64,000 bases of DNA from the NCBI GenBank assembly GCA_019358875.1, contig JAHHIF010000014.1, positions 1 to 64,000 of the forward strand, written 5' to 3'. Numbering within the stretch: position 1 is the stretch's first letter; each line of letters begins with the position of its first letter. This DNA comes from Symplocastrum torsivum CPER-KK1. Lineage in GTDB: Bacteria > Cyanobacteriota > Cyanobacteriia > Cyanobacteriales > Coleofasciculaceae. The position numbers and the translations under genes are program-made. The notes beneath the pieces are model-generated. The model was not told the DNA's origin. It did no database searches and worked only from the letters and a program-made list of their open reading frames with translations. Shown here one piece after another: positions 45,404-54,036 of this stretch.

Positions 45404-46654
45404 ATGAGTATCTATCACCCTCCCTCCCTTCTTCAGGTTCCCTCAGGTTCATTGCAGATACCGCTAGCTGTTGACTCTGAATCGCCAGATACTAGCCCTG
45501 AATTATTGAATGGCGAAATGCAACCGCATTTAAGGAAGACAGTGTGCCCAATTCTGTTTTCTCTGGTGATTCCCACTTATAACGAAGGGAAAAATATTCC
45601 AAAAATTGTGACTCTCCTGAGTCAGATTTTGGATGAAGCAATTCCAGAAGCTTACGAACTGATTGTCGTGGATGACAATAGCCCTGATGGTACCTGGGAA
45701 ATCGCTCAGGCGCTGATGCCAGAGTACCCTCAACTACGAGTAATGCGGCGGGTTGAGGAGCGAGGACTTTCTACGGCTGTCATTCGCGGCTGGCAAGCCT
45801 CCAAGGGAGACGTGCTGGGTGTGATTGATGCTGACCTTCAACACCCTCCAGAAGTATTGCTGCAATTGTGGAACGAGATACAGCGAGGCGCTGATTTAGC
45901 CGTTGCTAGCCGTCATGTGGAAGGTGGTGGCGTTAGCGATTGGAGTGTTGCGCGTCGATTTTTGTCGCGTGGTGCTCAAACGTTGGGGTTGATGATCTTA
46001 CCAGGGGTGATTGGACGGGTTTCTGACCCGATGACGGGTTATTTTTTGGTGCGTCGTGCCTGTATTGCTAGTAAAACCCTAAGTCCACTAGGTTACAAGA
46101 TTTTGATTGAGGTATTAGGTCGCGGTAATATCCGCTGGATTGGAGAGGTGGGTTATGTTTTCCAAGAGCGGCAAGCGGGGGAGAGTAAGGTTACCTGGAA
46201 ACAATATGTGGAGTATATCCAGCATTTGTTGCGGTTACGCTTTGCTCGTTGGCCAGTGGCGAGATTCCTCCGCTTTGCTGTGGTTGGCTTCAGTGGTGTA
46301 TTTGTCGATTTGGCTGTGTTTTATCTCCTGCGTCAAGCGGGTTTAGGGCTAACTCGTAGTATTATTCTTTCTGCTGAAGTGGCAATTATCAATAACTTTT
46401 TGTGGAATGACTTGTGGACGTTTGGCGATATTTCCCAACGGCAACCGGGCAAAAGCCAGCGCTTCAGGCGGTTATTGAAATTCAATATGATTTGTCTAGC
46501 TGGGATGGTTTTGCAGACTTTGATCGTGAATTTGCTGTTTAATGTCTTTTTGGTTAACGAGTATCTAGCAAAGTTAATTGCGATCGCTACTGTCACGCTT
46601 TGGAACTTTTGGGTCAATCTTAAGCTCAGTTGGCGAGTTACCCAAGTTGATTGA
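45404..46654 (+). CDS. Dolichyl-phosphate-mannose-synthase-like GT2 fused to GtrA-like domain
   Basis: 416 residues. GT2 catalytic domain at about 48-270: LVIPTYNEGKNIPKIV, VVDDNSPDGTWEIA, DxD-type DADLQHPPEV, then SDPMTGYFLVRR. A GtrA-like four-helix membrane domain follows (about 290-410; FLRFAVVGFSGVFVDLAVFYLL, NNFLWNDLWTFGD). It probably loads a sugar on polyprenyl phosphate and may flip it. The next gene, a GT39-type transferase that uses such donors, starts 12 bp later, so they likely work together. Confidence 0.9.
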   Translation: MSIYHPPSLLQVPSGSLQIPLAVDSESPDTSPELLNGEMQPHLRKTVCPILFSLVIPTYNEGKNIPKIVTLLSQILDEAIPEAYELIVVDDNSPDGTWEIAQALMPEYPQLRVMRRVEERGLSTAVIRGWQASKGDVLGVIDADLQHPPEVLLQLWNEIQRGADLAVASRHVEGGGVSDWSVARRFLSRGAQTLGLMILPGVIGRVSDPMTGYFLVRRACIASKTLSPLGYKILIEVLGRGNIRWIGEVGYVFQERQAGESKVTWKQYVEYIQHLLRLRFARWPVARFLRFAVVGFSGVFVDLAVFYLLRQAGLGLTRSIILSAEVAIINNFLWNDLWTFGDISQRQPGKSQRFRRLLKFNMICLAGMVLQTLIVNLLFNVFLVNEYLAKLIAIATVTLWNFWVNLKLSWRVTQVD

Positions 46655-46666
46655 GGCTCTAATCTG

Positions 46667-48595
46667 TTGAAATCTTTTCTTTCGTCACGCTGGTTCCAGC
46701 TACTACTCCTGTTCGTATGGATTGCCATTGGCACAGGCTTACGGTTCACTCACCTGGCAGGGAAGCCACCCTGGACGGATGAGTTTGTAACGATGGTATT
46801 CAGCTTGGGCAATAGTTATCAAACGGTGCCACTGGATCAGGCGATTTCCTTAGACGCACTTTTGCAACCTCTGCAACCGAATCCTACGGCTGGTGCCTCG
46901 GCAGTGATGCATCACATATTTACAGAAGATGTCCATCCTCCCCTCTACTTTGTGCTGGCTCATTGGTGGATGCAGTTATTTCCAGCATCAGGAGAGTATA
47001 TTTCACTTTGGGTAGCGCGATCGCTTCCTGCTTTGCTTGGTGTTATTTCCATACCAGCAATGTATGGACTCGCCTGGCTAGCGTTTCGTTCCCGTTTAGT
47101 GGCACAACTCGCCGCCGCGATGATGGCAGTTTCTCCCTTTGGGGTTTTCCTGGCACAGGAAGCACGTCATTATGCACTAGGAATACTCTGGGTAATTGCT
47201 TCTCTGTGCTGCCTAGTGGTGGCTGTGCAGCATCTCAAAGGTCGCACACCTATTCCCCTTTGGCTTGTCTTGTGCTGGGTAGTAGTCAATAGCTTAGGCG
47301 TAGCAACCCACTACTTTTTTATCCTGACTCTCACCGCCGAAGCGATCGCATTAACCGTTTTGTGGGTTTCAGACAGCCGCTTGGCTTTTAAATTCAAGAC
47401 TAAGCCTGAAGAACTACCACCCATTCCCAATTCCCAATTCCCAATTCCCAATTCCCAATTCCCAATTCCCAATTCCCAATTCCCAATTCCCAATTCCCAA
47501 TTGTGGCGAATTGGCGCTGTTGCTGTTGGAACTTTAGTGGGGTGCTTAGTTTGGATACCCGTATGGCAGATGAGTCACGACCCACAGATGACGCAATGGA
47601 TTATGAGCGATGGCACGTTTCTTTCCTTGCTTAACCCAATCTTTCAGTCGCTTGCGGCTTGGGTTACTATGCTGTCTCTGCTGCCTGTGGAAGCACCATC
47701 CCTATTAGTAGTTATCATTTCGGGTGTTGTGATGATTGGGTTTTTCCTTTGGGCAATACCAATTTTCTATCGTGGCATCAAAGCTCTGTTGGGACAGCCT
47801 GATACTCGTTTGGCAACAGGTATTTTGGGAGGATTTGTTTTAGGAGCGATCGCTTTATTTTATGGAATTACTTACTTCCTGGGTACTGACCTCACACGAG
47901 GCGCACGGTATAACTTCGTCTACTTTCCTGCGGTCATCGTGTTAGTCGGAGCAATACTCTCGCTCAATTGGGCTACCGCCAACACTCCTAATTTTAAACA
48001 ATCTCCTGATACAGAAACACTGTTTTCACAAAATACGAAACTCTCCTCACCATCTACTCCCAATTTTTCATATTTTAGAACCCGTGGAAAAGTAGCTGTG
48101 GCAATCATCGGGATTATGGGGTTGTTAAGTGGGGTTACTGTCGTCAACAATCTGGGTTATCAAAAATACTACCGTCCCGATCTTTTGGTGCCGATATTTC
48201 AAAAAGCCTCATCAGTACCCGTATTAATTGCCACTACTCACAACACTCTTGTACAAACTGGTGAAATGATGGGCATTGCTTGGGAATTCCAACGGGCGGA
48301 TGCTTCTAAAAAGTCAGTATTAAAACCCCAGTTTCTCCTAGCGCATCAAGACCAAGAGCAGTGTATTAGCCTTCAAGGAACAGATTGTCGCGCTTTTACT
48401 ACTCTCCAACAAACATTAAATCAACTTTCACGTCCCTTAGATTTGTGGCTAGTGAACTTTAAGGCATCAGTAGAACAAGATTTACCCAACTGTTTTGCTG
48501 AAGAAACGACTCAGTATCACTCATCAGTAGATGGTTACCAAACTCAGCTATTTCACTGCCTTTCCTCTGATTCTGATGTTTCCCGGCAACCGTGA
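46667..48595 (+). CDS. GT39-type polytopic glycosyltransferase with repeat-expanded loop
   Basis: 642 residues from TTG 46667. About ten to twelve membrane helices; the first outer loop has the catalytic acid in [11 protein letters not shown] (about 32-42), as in PMT/ArnT-type enzymes, and [15 protein letters not shown] follows. Residues 251-279 are a run of PIPNSQF units encoded by a 7-bp DNA repeat, located in a loop. It probably transfers sugar from a polyprenyl carrier to protein or glycan outside the membrane. Located 12 bp behind the GT2-GtrA gene. Confidence 0.85.
   Translation: MKSFLSSRWFQLLLLFVWIAIGTGLRFTHLAGKPPWTDEFVTMVFSLGNSYQTVPLDQAISLDALLQPLQPNPTAGASAVMHHIFTEDVHPPLYFVLAHWWMQLFPASGEYISLWVARSLPALLGVISIPAMYGLAWLAFRSRLVAQLAAAMMAVSPFGVFLAQEARHYALGILWVIASLCCLVVAVQHLKGRTPIPLWLVLCWVVVNSLGVATHYFFILTLTAEAIALTVLWVSDSRLAFKFKTKPEELPPIPNSQFPIPNSQFPIPNSQFPIPNSQLWRIGAVAVGTLVGCLVWIPVWQMSHDPQMTQWIMSDGTFLSLLNPIFQSLAAWVTMLSLLPVEAPSLLVVIISGVVMIGFFLWAIPIFYRGIKALLGQPDTRLATGILGGFVLGAIALFYGITYFLGTDLTRGARYNFVYFPAVIVLVGAILSLNWATANTPNFKQSPDTETLFSQNTKLSSPSTPNFSYFRTRGKVAVAIIGIMGLLSGVTVVNNLGYQKYYRPDLLVPIFQKASSVPVLIATTHNTLVQTGEMMGIAWEFQRADASKKSVLKPQFLLAHQDQEQCISLQGTDCRAFTTLQQTLNQLSRPLDLWLVNFKASVEQDLPNCFAEETTQYHSSVDGYQTQLFHCLSSDSDVSRQP
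47421..47503 (+). repeat. Heptamer tandem repeat (TTCCCAA) inside the GT39-type gene
   Basis: About eleven near-perfect copies of TTCCCAA. Three copies equal 21 bp, so the gene frame is kept while copy number stays a multiple of three relative to the ancestor. The opposite strand yields spurious GIGNWEL frames. Confidence 0.92.
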
Positions 48596-48612
48596 AGAGG
48601 TTTATGAAGAGT

Positions 48613-48873
48613 TCAGCCACCGCTGACGGGTGGAATTAGTACTACTTCATCACCATCTTGAAGGATAGTTTCTGCCTCAACAAACTCAAGATTAATGCCA
48701 AAGCGGGTAAGATTTTGCCACTGTTTGAGTTCTGGATGTTCGGTAATCAGATGTTCTTGCACCGCTACCACAGCTGTTCCAGATGGAAATTCCAGCCTTA
48801 ACTCTGGCAGACCATACGCTTCCTGATAAGCGGCAAAAAGTTTAACCGTAACGGTGACTGAAGACTCTGACAT
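48613..48873 (-). CDS. MoaD/ThiS-family sulfur-carrier-like protein
   Basis: 86 residues from ATG 48873; a TTG four codons earlier is an alternative. A ubiquitin-like beta-grasp fold pattern (VTVKLFAAYQEAYG, LRLEFPSGTAVVAVQEHL) ends with PPVSGG, the C-terminal Gly-Gly activated for sulfur transfer in molybdopterin synthesis. No moaE is adjacent. Its 3' end converges on the glycosyltransferase gene. Confidence 0.88.
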   Translation of the reverse strand: MSESSVTVTVKLFAAYQEAYGLPELRLEFPSGTAVVAVQEHLITEHPELKQWQNLTRFGINLEFVEAETILQDGDEVVLIPPVSGG

Positions 48874-48993
48874 ATAACAATTCAAAATTCAAAATGGGGA
48901 GATCTAATATCAGCAAGCATTTGGCTTTTCCCTACAAACAGCTAAATAGACATTAGTTCAACACTTCCACAGCAGCAAGAACACCTGAAACCC

Positions 48994-49010
48994 TTGACTT
49001 AATGAGTCAA
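48994..49010. promoter_or_regulatory. Palindrome upstream of the esterase gene
   Basis: TTGACT/AGTCAA perfect 6-bp arms with 5-nt spacer. It lies just before copy A of the three-copy element and could be an operator or promoter-proximal hairpin. Confidence 0.3.
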
Positions 49011-49020
49011 TTTACCATGA

Positions 49021-49140
49021 AGCGCGTATATCCCAAAACAAACTGGTTTAACATAAATCCTCTCGCCCGGTACATGAGCAAGCTTTCCTTGGTAGGTAAC
49101 GTGGGCATTAAGTAAGAAAGCATAGAGAGATGTCTCTATT
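49021..49140 (+). ncRNA. Candidate leader element, copy A of a three-copy motif, plus hairpin
   Basis: The ~63-bp motif (49021-49083) is about 80% identical to copy B (58570-58634, over its last 50 bp) and about 68% identical to copy C (58831-58891). It is followed 38 nt later by a perfect hairpin ATAGAGA/TCTCTAT (49122-49139) that ends immediately before the esterase ATG at 49141 and could hide the start codon. A 32-codon frame starts at 49017 (MKRVYPKTNW) without ribosome-binding site and is a weaker reading. RNA nature is inferred from repeat conservation and hairpin placement. Confidence 0.35.
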
Positions 49141-49971
49141 ATGGACAGGGCGATCGCTTCTTTAATGGGACGGCGACGCCTACTCAGCATCTGGGTAGTA
49201 GGCATCTCTGCTGGGATTTCAGCCGCGTGCGCCACTGAGCGCCGCTCAAGGAGCGCATCAATGACAACAAACAAGCAACAAAAACAGAGTAGACAGGCAG
49301 CCGAAAACGGACGTCTACTGGCGCGAGTGACACCACCAACAGAAACAGGCTCACTTGGCTTGCAACCCTTGGGACTTTCCGCTAAACGCGACGGTTTCAT
49401 CTATGTACCCAAAGGTTACCAAGCTTCTCGACCCGCACCGCTGGTGCTGATGCTGCACGGTGCAGGGGGCGACGCAGAGGGCGGTCTTGTTCCGTTCCGA
49501 CAGCTGGCCGATGCGGCTGGACTCATTCTGCTTGCGCCGGATTCGCGCCGCCAAACCTGGGATGTAATTTACGGTCAGTACGGGCCTGATATCGCCTTCA
49601 TCGACCAGGCACTGACGCAGACGTTCAGTCGCTACGCCGTAGATCCAACGCGCCTTGCGGTTGAAGGCTTCTCTGACGGTGCCTCCTATGCACTTAGTAT
49701 TGGCATCACAAACGGCGACCTGTTCAGCCATGTCATAGCCTTCTCGCCAGGGTTTATGGTACCAGCAGGGCAAGAGGGTTCACCGCGCCTATTCATCTCC
49801 CACGGCACACATGACTCAGTCTTACCAATTGAGCGATGCAGTCGCAAGATTGTACCGCAGGTGCAACGTGCTGGTTATGACGTGCTTTATCGGGAGTTCA
49901 ATGGTCCCCATACTGTTCCCCCGACAATCGCTGACGATGCACTGGACTGGTTCATGGCAGAGGGGAAATGA
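49141..49971 (+). CDS. Secreted alpha/beta-hydrolase esterase, possibly transferred
   Basis: 276 residues. An N-terminal basic then hydrophobic signal (GRRRLLSIWVVGISAGISAAC) may be a lipoprotein or Tat-like signal, although the lipobox is weak. The catalytic core has LMLHGAGGDAEGG (oxyanion loop), nucleophile GFSDGAS, an Asp in GTHDSVLP and His in NGPHTVPP. It resembles PHB-depolymerase/phospholipase-carboxylesterase-type enzymes. GC content and codon choice are higher than neighbours, suggesting acquisition from another phylum. Met10 is an alternative start. Confidence 0.85.
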   Translation: MDRAIASLMGRRRLLSIWVVGISAGISAACATERRSRSASMTTNKQQKQSRQAAENGRLLARVTPPTETGSLGLQPLGLSAKRDGFIYVPKGYQASRPAPLVLMLHGAGGDAEGGLVPFRQLADAAGLILLAPDSRRQTWDVIYGQYGPDIAFIDQALTQTFSRYAVDPTRLAVEGFSDGASYALSIGITNGDLFSHVIAFSPGFMVPAGQEGSPRLFISHGTHDSVLPIERCSRKIVPQVQRAGYDVLYREFNGPHTVPPTIADDALDWFMAEGK

Positions 49972-50004
49972 GGGTTTCTTGACTGACGCGGCTCAAAATG
50001 GGTG

Positions 50005-50637
50005 TTACAAAATTTGCTGAATGCGGCGGAAATCTCGTTCAACTTCTGCCCAAAGGGAACGGTTGTGCGGATCGGTACGCAGCGCTTTTTTGAGGTAAAT
50101 TCTTGCCTTATCGAGTTGCCGCTCGGTAACGAGATGACGGCCCCAACTCGCATAAGCGATCGCTTGCCATTGTCGCACTTCTGGGTCTTGGGGAATACGA
50201 TAGGCTAACCCTTCGACAAGTGCGATCGCTCTGGCAAATCGCTTGTGTTTTAGTAACTGCTGTAATTGCTTATAGGCATTCCACTTTAGCTGTTTTTCAA
50301 TGGCTGATAGCGGTGGATTAAATGGAACAGCTCGTGGCTTACGAATCACCTTCGTTGCTGGGGCAGGACTTGGCGATACGCCAGCTGATGAAGATGGACT
50401 TGCAGCCTTAACCGTCTGGGGAGGTGGTGACACCTTATTAGCCCCAGACGGCTGGATGGTACTGAGGAGAAACTTGTAAGCCTCAGTTAACTCAATAAAC
50501 TTTTCTTGGGCGAGTAGGTCTCCAGAATTGACATCAGGATGATACCGTCGTGCTAGACGCCGATAAGACGCCTTGACTTCAGCTATGGAAGCTCCATCTC
50601 TCAAACCCAACAAACGATAACAATCCGCCAGATTCAT
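50005..50637 (-). CDS. J-domain protein
   Basis: 210 residues. The J domain at 1-65 contains YHPDVNSGD with the HPD tripeptide and YRLLGLRDGASIAEVKASYRRLA. A Pro/Ser/Ala linker (about 68-105) leads to a TPR-like helical C-terminus (about 120-205). It should stimulate an Hsp70 (DnaK) for specific clients; it lacks the Gly/Phe and zinc regions of DnaJ. It follows clpP3 on the same strand, with a long hairpin between. Confidence 0.9.
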   Translation of the reverse strand: MNLADCYRLLGLRDGASIAEVKASYRRLARRYHPDVNSGDLLAQEKFIELTEAYKFLLSTIQPSGANKVSPPPQTVKAASPSSSAGVSPSPAPATKVIRKPRAVPFNPPLSAIEKQLKWNAYKQLQQLLKHKRFARAIALVEGLAYRIPQDPEVRQWQAIAYASWGRHLVTERQLDKARIYLKKALRTDPHNRSLWAEVERDFRRIQQIL

Positions 50638-50668
50638 CTAAAGGAATAGCACTGATGAGGTTGACACC

Positions 50669-50724
50669 TTGGTAAGGGCACCCTGAGTACCGTCAAAGGC
50701 AGAATTAAGGGTCTGCCTTACCAA
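50669..50724 (-). terminator. Hairpin between clpP3 and J-domain gene
   Basis: TTGGTAAGG (50669-50677) and CCTTACCAA (50716-50724) form a perfect 9-bp stem, with inner partly complementary GCACCCT and AAGGGT. It can fold in the transcript downstream of clpP3 and may end or slow transcription before the J-domain gene. Confidence 0.5.
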
Positions 50725-50734
50725 CGTGTCTATC

Positions 50735-51331
50735 CTAAGATGCCCGATCCTCAATGACCCGGTCAATCAATCCGTATTCCAGCGCCTCTTGAGCTGACAT
50801 GAAAAAGTCACGATCCATGTCTTTTTCAATCTTCTCAATGGTTTTACCCGTATTGTTGGCGTAGATTTGGTTGAGCTGATGGCGGATTCGTATAATCTCT
50901 CTAGCTTCAATCTCAATATCTGTGGCTTGTCCGCGTGTGCCACCTGAGGGTTGGTGGATCATAATCCGCGAGTGAGGTAAAGCTAGACGTTTGCCTTTCT
51001 TCCCAGCCGCTAGCAGGAAGGAACCCATTGAGGCGGCTAAACCGACACAAATGGTTACGACATCTGACTTGATGTGCTGCATCGTGTCAAAAATTGCCAT
51101 GCCTGCGGTGACTGAACCACCAGGGGAGTTGATGTAGAGGAAAATATCTTTGCTGTTATCTTCCGAGTCCAGATAGAGCATGACAGCGATGATTTGATTG
51201 GCAATCTCATCATCAACTTCCTTGCCCAGAAAAATGATACGTTCCCGGTAGAGACGATTGTAAATGTCAATCCACTGGGTGTACTGTTCCCCTGGCATCT
51301 GGTAGGGAACTTTAGGAACGCCAATAGGCAT
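50735..51331 (-). CDS. clpP3: ClpP-type ATP-dependent protease subunit (ClpP3)
   Basis: 198 residues with a full catalytic triad: Ser101 in AASMGSF, His126 in IMIHQPSGG and Asp175 in DRDFF. It forms mixed rings with ClpR and works with ClpC in essential proteolysis in cyanobacteria. It lies 197 bp behind clpR on the same strand, the arrangement known from other cyanobacteria. The number 3 is taken from that pairing. Confidence 0.9.
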   Translation of the reverse strand: MPIGVPKVPYQMPGEQYTQWIDIYNRLYRERIIFLGKEVDDEIANQIIAVMLYLDSEDNSKDIFLYINSPGGSVTAGMAIFDTMQHIKSDVVTICVGLAASMGSFLLAAGKKGKRLALPHSRIMIHQPSGGTRGQATDIEIEAREIIRIRHQLNQIYANNTGKTIEKIEKDMDRDFFMSAQEALEYGLIDRVIEDRAS

Positions 51332-51435
51332 AATTTGCTCCGAGTTTGAGTAAAGACGGTTAGTACTTCGTTTGTAGACCTAGATTTTTTGTCAGTTGCA
51401 AGGGACAACCAACTAACAAAAAGCGATAACTTGTA

Positions 51436-51470
51436 TCTGTTAGCGTAGCGGTTCGCTAGGGAAGCCGTGA
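51436..51470. repeat. Small palindromic repeat between clpR and clpP3
   Basis: TTAGCGTAGCGGTTCGCTAG with following GGAAGCC is a short palindromic repeat (TAGCG/CGCTA) of the type widely dispersed in filamentous cyanobacteria. It sits in the 197-bp gap of the clp operon. Confidence 0.5.
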
Positions 51471-51528
51471 ACTTAGCAGACTTGAGGTTATAAACGCCAA
51501 ACCAGTAGATGTTATGGAGAAAAGGGCG

Positions 51529-52185
51529 TTAAGAGACACCTACAGGCAGTGGCGTAGGGAGGTCTTGAGCCTCTAGTACGCGATCAATCAGACCATACTC
51601 TTTTGCCTGATGCGGTGTCATGTACAACAGTCGATCCATATCCTTGACAAGCTTTTCTCGTTCCTGACCTGTATTACGAGAGAGGATATCAATCATCGTT
51701 GCCTTGTTTGCTAACACTTCCTGGGCGCGAATCTGGATATCTGTCGCTTGACCACGGGCATAGCTCTTGGTCTGGTGTAAGACGATCGAAGCGTTAGGTA
51801 AGCTTGCTCTATTGCCTTTTGTCCCCGCAGATAGAAGCATGGCAGCCATGCCCATTGCTGAACCAAGGCAGATCGTGTGGATGGGTGGCTTGATGTAGTT
51901 CATCGTGTCACAAATGGCAAAGGCTTCAGTTTCAAAGCCAACGGGTTCGCCATTGTAATGGGAGGTGCCAGTAGAATTGATGTAGATTCTAATCGGCTTG
52001 TCAGGGTCTTGGTACTGTAAATACAGCAGTTCAGCAATAATTAACTCGGTTACCGCTGGCACCAAGGGCATACCCAGATACACAATCCGCTCATTCAGCA
52101 ACAACGAGGGTAAATCTGGCGGTGGTGTTCGGTATGTAGTATTACCGTAGTAGGTGGATTGAACAGCCTGAATCGGTATTTTCAT
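51529..52185 (-). CDS. clpR: ClpR, catalytically inactive ClpP-like subunit
   Basis: 218 residues. The fold matches ClpP, but the active-site serine position is Gly112 (LGSAMGMAAM against AASMGA in ClpP), so it should not cleave peptides; His137 (VLHQ) remains. The extra loop around 74-90 (TSHYNGEPVGFETEA) is the ClpR-specific insertion. It makes heteromeric rings with ClpP3. First gene of the clpR-clpP3 pair. Confidence 0.92.
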   Translation of the reverse strand: MKIPIQAVQSTYYGNTTYRTPPPDLPSLLLNERIVYLGMPLVPAVTELIIAELLYLQYQDPDKPIRIYINSTGTSHYNGEPVGFETEAFAICDTMNYIKPPIHTICLGSAMGMAAMLLSAGTKGNRASLPNASIVLHQTKSYARGQATDIQIRAQEVLANKATMIDILSRNTGQEREKLVKDMDRLLYMTPHQAKEYGLIDRVLEAQDLPTPLPVGVS

Positions 52186-52401
52186 GGTGTTTAGGGCTGC
52201 AATAATGGCGCTATCTTTAATACATAGTAGCGTGTCTAGGAACTAGTCTGTGACCGTTCTTTGAGAGGCTTCTACCGCTGTTATTGTACTAATTCGTCTA
52301 CTCAATAATTGTTCGGTTATTGTCCCTCGTTATTCCGTAGTTCTAGGGTATTCCTATGAAGTTGCTATTGATATGTCTCGCTTGCTCAGGAGCTTTATGA
52401 G

Positions 52402-53643
52402 ATGAAAGTTGGTTTGCACCCTGCTCTAAATGATGCCCATGTTGATGGCAATCAATCAAGTACTCAGCGTCAGCTATCAATCGCAATTAGTGCGATCGCG
52501 ACTGGGCAAGAATCGAATGTTCCGCTAAATTTATGCCTAGTTCTTGACCATAGTGGCTCAATGCATGGACGCCCTCTGGAAACGGTGAAAAAGGCAGCGC
52601 TCAATTTGGTCGAGCGACTAAACCCAGGCGATCGCATTTCCGTCGTTGCTTTTGATCACAGAGCAAAAGTTTTAGTCAAAAATCAGACTATTGACAACTT
52701 AGATGAAGTCAAAAAACAGATTCAACGCCTTTCTGCTGATGGTGGAACAGCAATTGATGAAGGTCTAAAGCTGGGAGTTGAAGAAGTAGCAAAAGGCAAA
52801 CAAGATACCGTTTCTCAAGTATTCCTACTAACGGATGGAGAGAACGAGCATGGTGACAATAAACGCTGCCTAAAATTAGCGGAACTTGCTACAGGCTATA
52901 AATTGACCTTAAATACGTTAGGATTTGGTGCTAACTGGAACCAAGACATCCTTGAAAAAATTGCTGATGTGGGTGGTGGCACACTGTCTTATATTGAACG
53001 CCCTGAACAAGCCGTTGATGAGTTTGCAAGGCTTTTCCAACGGGTTCAATCCGTACAGTTAACGAATGCCTACCTATTGTTCGATTTGATGCCCAAGGTG
53101 CGGTTAGCCGAACTTAAACCCATTGCACAAGTTGCCCCAGATACAATTGAACTGCCTGTCCAACAAGAAGGCAGTCGCTTTATTGTGCGCTTGGGAGATT
53201 TGATGACGGATGCTGAGCGAGTTATCTTGGCAAACCTGTATATTGGTCAATTACCAATGGGGCGTCAGGCGATCGCAAATGTGCAGGTTCGTTATGATGA
53301 CCCAGCCGCAGGGCAAGAAAGTGTACTCTCCCAACTCGTGCCAGTAGAAGCCGATGTTCAGGGCAGCTACCAACCCGCACCCAATTCTCAAGTGCAACAA
53401 GCTATCTTGGCGTTAGCGAAATATCGGCAGACACAAATTGCTGAAGCGAAATTACAGCAAGGCGATCGTGCCGGGGCAGCAACGATGCTCCAAACAGCCG
53501 CCAAAACAGCGATCCAAATGGGCGATCAAAATGCCGCAACCGTTCTCCAAACGAGTGCAACTCGCTTGCAATCTGGCGAAGAACTCTCAGAAGCCGATCG
53601 CAAGAAGACCCGCATTGTCTCAAAAACTATTCTGCAAGAGTAG
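52402..53643 (+). CDS. VWA-domain protein
   Basis: 413 residues. The von Willebrand A domain (about 40-215) has a complete metal site: DHSGSM at its start, then GTAID and LTDGENEHG. No signal peptide, so it is likely cytoplasmic. The C-terminal 150 residues include a beta-rich part and an Ala/Gln-rich helical end (AGAATMLQTAAKTAIQMGDQ). It may assemble with an AAA or kinase partner, but none is adjacent. Function unknown. Confidence 0.88.
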   Translation: MKVGLHPALNDAHVDGNQSSTQRQLSIAISAIATGQESNVPLNLCLVLDHSGSMHGRPLETVKKAALNLVERLNPGDRISVVAFDHRAKVLVKNQTIDNLDEVKKQIQRLSADGGTAIDEGLKLGVEEVAKGKQDTVSQVFLLTDGENEHGDNKRCLKLAELATGYKLTLNTLGFGANWNQDILEKIADVGGGTLSYIERPEQAVDEFARLFQRVQSVQLTNAYLLFDLMPKVRLAELKPIAQVAPDTIELPVQQEGSRFIVRLGDLMTDAERVILANLYIGQLPMGRQAIANVQVRYDDPAAGQESVLSQLVPVEADVQGSYQPAPNSQVQQAILALAKYRQTQIAEAKLQQGDRAGAATMLQTAAKTAIQMGDQNAATVLQTSATRLQSGEELSEADRKKTRIVSKTILQE

Positions 53644-53740
53644 ACGTGCAGGATTAGTAAGATTTCCTTGTATAGCAGTAGTCACTTAGGCTCTTGACAT
53701 TAACCGGAGAAGAGCGTTCCTGCTTAAGTGAGCCTATTTG

Positions 53741-53779
53741 ACCGAAAGCTGACCGCTGAAAGCTGACTGCTGATTGCTA
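53741..53779. repeat. Heptamer-type repeat (GCTGANN)
   Basis: GACCGAAAGCTGACCGCTGA and following units. Related GCTGA-type repeats occur at about 28112-28135, 57399-57418 and 59622-59655. Confidence 0.6.
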
Positions 53780-53841
53780 TAAGTGTAGGATGGGCAGCTT
53801 GTCCCGTCCTGCATTTTTTTAGGGCAGACTCCAAGCCTGCC

Positions 53842-54036
53842 CTATGACTTCTTCTTCGCTTTCCAGGTGCCACCGTAGAGATAATGTGGGTTATCTTGAC
53901 TCAGAGAAGACCAACAGTTGTTGCACACAAAAGTCCAATCCCCATCTTCCTCGTACTTCACTCGGTAGAGAACTGCCGAGAGTTGGTGACATCCCCCACA
54001 GTCTTTACTCCGAACTGAACGCCCCATTAGTCTCAA
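53842..54036 (-). CDS. Small zinc-ribbon-like protein
   Basis: 64 residues with two CxxC pairs (Cys13/Cys16 and Cys38/Cys41) separated by 21 residues, a likely zinc ribbon, and a basic end KAKKKS. Its start overlaps the stop of the PIN/TRAM gene by 4 bp (ATGA type), so the two are translationally coupled. Given the RNA-binding TRAM domain of the partner, an RNA-related role is a guess. The conserved pattern YLYGGTWKAKK suggests a real cyanobacterial family. Confidence 0.75.
   Translation of the reverse strand: MRLMGRSVRSKDCGGCHQLSAVLYRVKYEEDGDWTFVCNNCWSSLSQDNPHYLYGGTWKAKKKS

Noticed and set aside
45183..45452. 89-codon minus-strand frame
   Set aside because: It starts inside the plus-strand glycosyltransferase gene and lacks family features.
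47311..47585. Minus-strand frames rich in GIGNWEL
   Set aside because: They are the reverse reading of the TTCCCAA heptamer repeat inside the glycosyltransferase gene.
49017..49115. 32-codon frame through motif copy A
   Set aside because: No ribosome-binding site, and copies B and C have stops and shifts in this frame, so coding is less likely than a nucleic-acid element.
48999..49400. 133-codon minus-strand frame
   Set aside because: It runs through the esterase gene on the opposite strand and has no recognisable product or ribosome-binding site.
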